A DNA stretch of 64,000 bases from Arenicola marina (lineage: Eukaryota; Annelida; Polychaeta; Arenicolidae), in assembly GCA_964019135.1 (NCBI GenBank), contig OZ025258.1:30870186-30934185 (forward strand). Direction: 5' to 3'. Below the pieces are notes generated by a model. It saw only the letters and a program-made list of their open reading frames with translations, did no database searches and was not told the DNA's origin. The translations under genes and the position numbers were made by a program. Below are positions 60,091 to 64,000 of the stretch, in pieces; within the stretch, counting starts at the first letter, position 1, and every line of letters begins with the position of its first letter.

Positions 60091-61375
60091 AAAGGGTCTA
60101 TACGTACATGTCAGATTAGGTCGCGGTGAATCGGGGGCCGTGGCTGGGATCATATATACGTGTCTGATCGTCTATATCTATGTTAATCAGCTGACGGGTC
60201 TGTGTCTCACCCTCCTGGAGGGGATTTCACTGGCTGTCATTGTTGTGGCGCAATTTGGTGGTAATTATACTAAATCAGGATTTCGCGAAGGATGAAGATC
60301 GAGGGCTATCGGGCAAGGGAGCGGGAGGGTCCGACGATGTGGGAAGCAGGCAGGGGGTAGAGCGAGCAAGGTGACGGGTCGGAATGTGGTGGGATTTAGA
60401 GATGTTGTTGAGCAACGGGGTTGGGAAGGTCTGGTTGGGAGGGAGAGTAGTTGTTGGGTAAGGGTGAGAGGGCGGGGATGTCGGAAGGTGGGAGGGGGTG
60501 ACAGCCTGGGACGACAGTTGTCCTGGGGCAATGTTCTCGAGGGTGACCCCATTAGCGTGCCATATCTCTGGTGCGATCAAGGGCAAAACAACGTACATGA
60601 ACAGGTTCGAGTAAAGAGCATATTGCACTTCAATCGAACAGTTGTCCAGTGCATAACCACATAGCTAAGAAATGCAACGTAGTCTGGCTTGAGTTAATGC
60701 CTTTAAAAAAAATAGGAATCGCCGGCAGAAAGAGCCAGTTGCACCCTGTTTAACGAGAAGCAATTCAAATTTTGGGGCAAAATAAACAAAACATGGTCGT
60801 GTATTTTCAAATCTTGCCCGAAGCCATTCCACATATAACCTGAATGAATCCACCTTTTGGTGTGAAAATTGCGTGGAAGTTGTACTGCACTCGCACACCC
60901 TCGTACGAACCGTCCTTGGCCAAACATCTCCTGCAATAGTGGATGGGTGATCGCTCGGCGGGGGGTGGGGGGGGGGGGCAATACTATAAACATCTGGTGG
61001 GGAGGTTCCGCTGGTACCTTGGTGCCTGAGAGAGCGGACATTTGTCCTCTCTCTCTCTCTCTCCTTCATGCCTTCGTTTGAGTTGCGTTAACGTCTTTGC
61101 CCGACGTCTTTCTTATGATGGTACAAAGCGGATCAAATCAGAAAAAGACGACTCCATACATGACAAGGGAATATGTCATTGCACATGCTAGCACTAAAGC
61201 TTCGGCTAACATTAATATAAACAGGAAAGGTAAGTAAGTTTTGTGAATTGCTAAGTATTCGAAAATCTTATGATTATGCCGCATTGATATTACAAGACGC
61301 CACTAAGGTCATTGGCTCGAGTGCCCTATAGTCTCCTCCCTCATAACCACCTCCCTACCGTACAATCACGTTGTA

Positions 61376-61475
61376 CCCTGACCCCTCCCCCCCCCTCCAC
61401 GGTATACCCTCACCCCTCCCCACCCCCCATCCACGGTTTACCCTCACCCCTCCCCACCTCCCATCCACAGTGTAC
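61376..61475. repeat. C-rich tandem repeat, about 33-bp unit, three copies
   Basis: CCACGGTATACCCTCACCCC followed by TCCCCACC repeats three times with small changes. The corresponding place in copy A (near 38625) has only one to two units. Confidence 0.65.
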
Positions 61476-62224
61476 CCTCATCCTCATTTACCCTGATTGC
61501 CCCGTGGCCTTCGGGCGACCCCGAGGCCAAGCCAATACCAGCACCCGGCCCTGTTCCCAGGCACCAAGATTCCGCGCCAAAGGTATATACACCTAGCTCA
61601 TGCCGGCCTCTTGGGATGTGTGCTCTGACGCGAGACGAGGCAGACTGACGAATGAAGGCTCCGAGCGTCGACAACAGTGTAAGGCCGTTTCAAACGCACT
61701 GAAATGCCTTGCTGGACATGAGGGAGAGCAAACGGCCTGTTTGGTAGAATAACCCGTAGGAGAAGAACAGCAACCTTCTTTGAAAGATGGAATTATAGTC
61801 CTAATTAAAGGCGAAGCATTGGAATTTGTTCCTGTCTTATCGCAGCTATTACGGTAGGTTCAAATGTATATCAGTATCGTACGTAGAGAAATATTGCATA
61901 TGCACACCAAGGTTGTAACACCATCACAAGTGTACAAGTATAAGTTCCAGTATATATATATATATATATAGTCAGTTGATTCCTTTTAGGGGAATAGTAG
62001 CAGTATAATTATAAAACAGGAATATGTTAGAGGAGAACTTTCTGGCTTGAATCTGTTTTGCATTTTGAGATTTGTCAGTGCCTAATCACGTCAATTAAAG
62101 GTAGGTATAACATTATCTTTGCTTGTTCATACCAAGGCAGTTGTAGCACAAGAAAAAGAGTTTTGGTAGAACACCGGTAGTATATGTCTCCGTGGGCCCG
62201 GCCTCCATGTCTTTCACCTGTTTA

Positions 62225-63062
62225 CACAAATCGTGACAGTGTTGTATTAATTGACAATATTGTATTGATTGACAATATTTCATTGAATTACAACATTTTA
62301 CACACGGATAGTATTGCCTTCATTGACAATACTTGATACAATGATAGTATTGTCTTCATTGACAATACTATATTCGGTAACAGCACTGTATTCATTGACA
62401 GTATGGTATTTGTTGACAGCATTTTATTTGTTGACAGCACTGTATTCGTTGACAGCATTGATTAGTTAACAACATTGTATTCGTTTACACTATTGTATTC
62501 GCTGAGAGTATTGTATTCATTGACAGCACTGTATTCGTTGACAGCATTGCACTCATGGACAGGATTGTATTCGTTGACAGTATTGTATTCGTTGACAGTA
62601 TTGTATTCCTTGACAGTGTTATATTAGTTGACAGTATTGCATTCTTTGACAGCATTGTATTCGCTGACAGCATTGTTTTCGTTGACAGCACTGTATTCGT
62701 TGACAGCACGGTATTCGTGGACAGCATTGTATTAGTTGACACTATTGTATTAGTTGACAGGATTGTATTAGTTGACAGGATTGTATTAGTTGACAGGATT
62801 GTATTAGTTGACAGGATTGTATTTGTTTACAGTATTGTATTCCTTGATAGTATTATATTAGTTGACAGTATTGTATTCGTTGACAGCATTGTATTCGTTG
62901 ACAGCATTGTATTCGTTGACAGCATTGTATTCCTTGACAGTATTATATCAGTTGACAGTATTGCATTCTTTGACAGCATTGTATTCGTTAACAGCACTGT
63001 ATTCGTTAACAGCACTGTATTCGTTGACAGCAATGTATTCGTTGGTATTATTTGTATTCATT
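62225..63062. repeat. 18-bp VNTR, about 45 units (copy B)
   Basis: TTGACAGCATTGTATTCG repeats every 18 bp with frequent substitutions. It is the counterpart of the 39490-40016 array in copy A and shares its core (ATTG..TT..TTGACAG). Because 18 is a multiple of three, a plus-strand ORF of IVFVDS repeats is open from 62555 to 63067; I see no sign it is a gene. Confidence 0.9.
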
Positions 63063-64000
63063 ATTGAGTGCCGTTCGTTGAGTGAAAGCCAATGAACAGG
63101 AATAATGCAACCTCAATACGAAAGCACGTAGGTTTATGTCTTTTCTATGGCGTAATATTCCTCCCTCTTAAAATTCAGCTATTTCAGATGAACAATGATA
63201 GCTGTTAAAATTGAATCGCAGCACACAAGAATACATTAAAACTTAAAGGTACTTTGGTGAAAGGGGGCAACGAACCAGTAGGTGTTCGATGTGTTGAAGT
63301 CATAACATCTAGAATAGTGTTTTAACCTGCGATATTTTGTAACGGCATTATTAAAAAAATTATATAGAACGACTGCCCGTCTCATGCCTCATAAAATGGG
63401 AACTTATATTTTACCTCACGAAACGACGAATGTTCACCTCTGATTATCTATTTTTATGGCGAAGTAATATATCGGCTTTAATATCTTGAAAGTCTCTTTG
63501 GACCGCAACGTTAGCTGATCTATAGAACGGAAAATAACTGTGGCTCCTTTTATAAGCGATTTACAATCCGTCTCTGGTCTCGGAAAACGACTAAGTAGGT
63601 GCAGATTCCCAGCCAGCCGTTGTAAAACACCTGTACGACTTTCAGCACGAACCTCGTGCAACCACACAGGAGTAGGATGCATACTTATCAGCCTTAGTCT
63701 GACGTAACATGACACATTTATTGTCGGATGACGTCACTTCCTTCCTCTCTCAACAGGCCATGCAGCAGACTGATAATGGGGTGGTAATGGAGGTGACAGC
63801 GGGGTGTAACAGGATAAAGTGGCGTGAGACGTCTATGGAGTCTCTACGGGCCGCTAGGCGTCACCACTAGTTAAGTAATATACATGCATATATATAGAGG
63901 AATATTTGCCCTTGTTGGCGGGAGAGGTGCTTAATACCCCGCACGGTTTCTTGGTAGCGGTAAAGAGGCGAGAAGAACAATGTTGGTACAGATAGGGGAG

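Larger units (their letters stand above)
57342..64000 (+). repeat. Segmental duplication, copy B (runs past the window end)
   Basis: This interval matches copy A in order and orientation but lacks its LINE, its Ty3/Gypsy fossil and its 38138-38480 repeat. It has other sequence between matched blocks, for example 57400-57860 and 58370-60080. TTCTCGAGGGTGACCCC and ATCTCTGGTGCGATCAA, separated by 4.8 kb in copy A, lie about 30 bp apart here at 60535-60580, showing the unoccupied state. Confidence 0.8.

Noticed and set aside
62485-63095. IVFVDS-repeat ORFs and the reverse-strand LSTNTM repeats
   Set aside because: The 18-bp period preserves frame automatically; no unique coding sequence flanks the array.

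Overview
The window is animal nuclear DNA: spliced genes with GT-AG introns and long introns, LINE, SINE, Ty3/Gypsy, piggyBac-like and Crypton-like elements, and an unusually high density of minisatellites. The acyl-CoA oxidase reads like a deuterostome ACOX3. Two tandem arrays have units that contain an exon end plus its 5' splice site. I recall this type of array being described in amphioxus as 'mirage' minisatellites, so a cephalochordate (Branchiostoma) is my best guess. That is inference, not proof.

Layout. Positions 287-4075 (+) hold the last four exons of an unrecognised gene whose start lies before the window; a 34-bp minisatellite follows its stop codon. It faces, tail to tail, a complete 15-exon ACOX3-like gene on the minus strand (stop at 8843, ATG at 26718; 712 residues; C-terminal AKL peroxisomal signal). 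The intron between its coding exons 7 and 8 carries a 9.3-kb array of 67-bp units in exact register, about 139 copies, each repeating the end of exon 7 with its splice donor. A smaller, older array of the same kind sits in the intron after exon 12.

From about 28.9 kb onward the window is mostly repeats and mobile DNA. A diverged segmental duplication has copy A at about 31.3-41.0 kb and copy B from 57.3 kb to the window end, in direct orientation. Copy A has gained a LINE 3' end, a broken Ty3/Gypsy fossil with an extra ORF after pol, and a dispersed repeat. A tRNA-derived SINE with a 12-bp target duplication sits at its left edge. Between the copies lie a piggyBac-like remnant beside a small TIR element, a long AT-rich stretch with no convincing gene, and a two-exon gene at 47931-52297 encoding a 1326-residue Crypton-type tyrosine recombinase with all catalytic residues in place. 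Further VNTRs and a dead LINE fragment follow.

The genes do not form an operon or shared pathway. The most unusual features are the splice-site-bearing arrays in the ACOX3-like gene and the intact, spliced Crypton-like gene.
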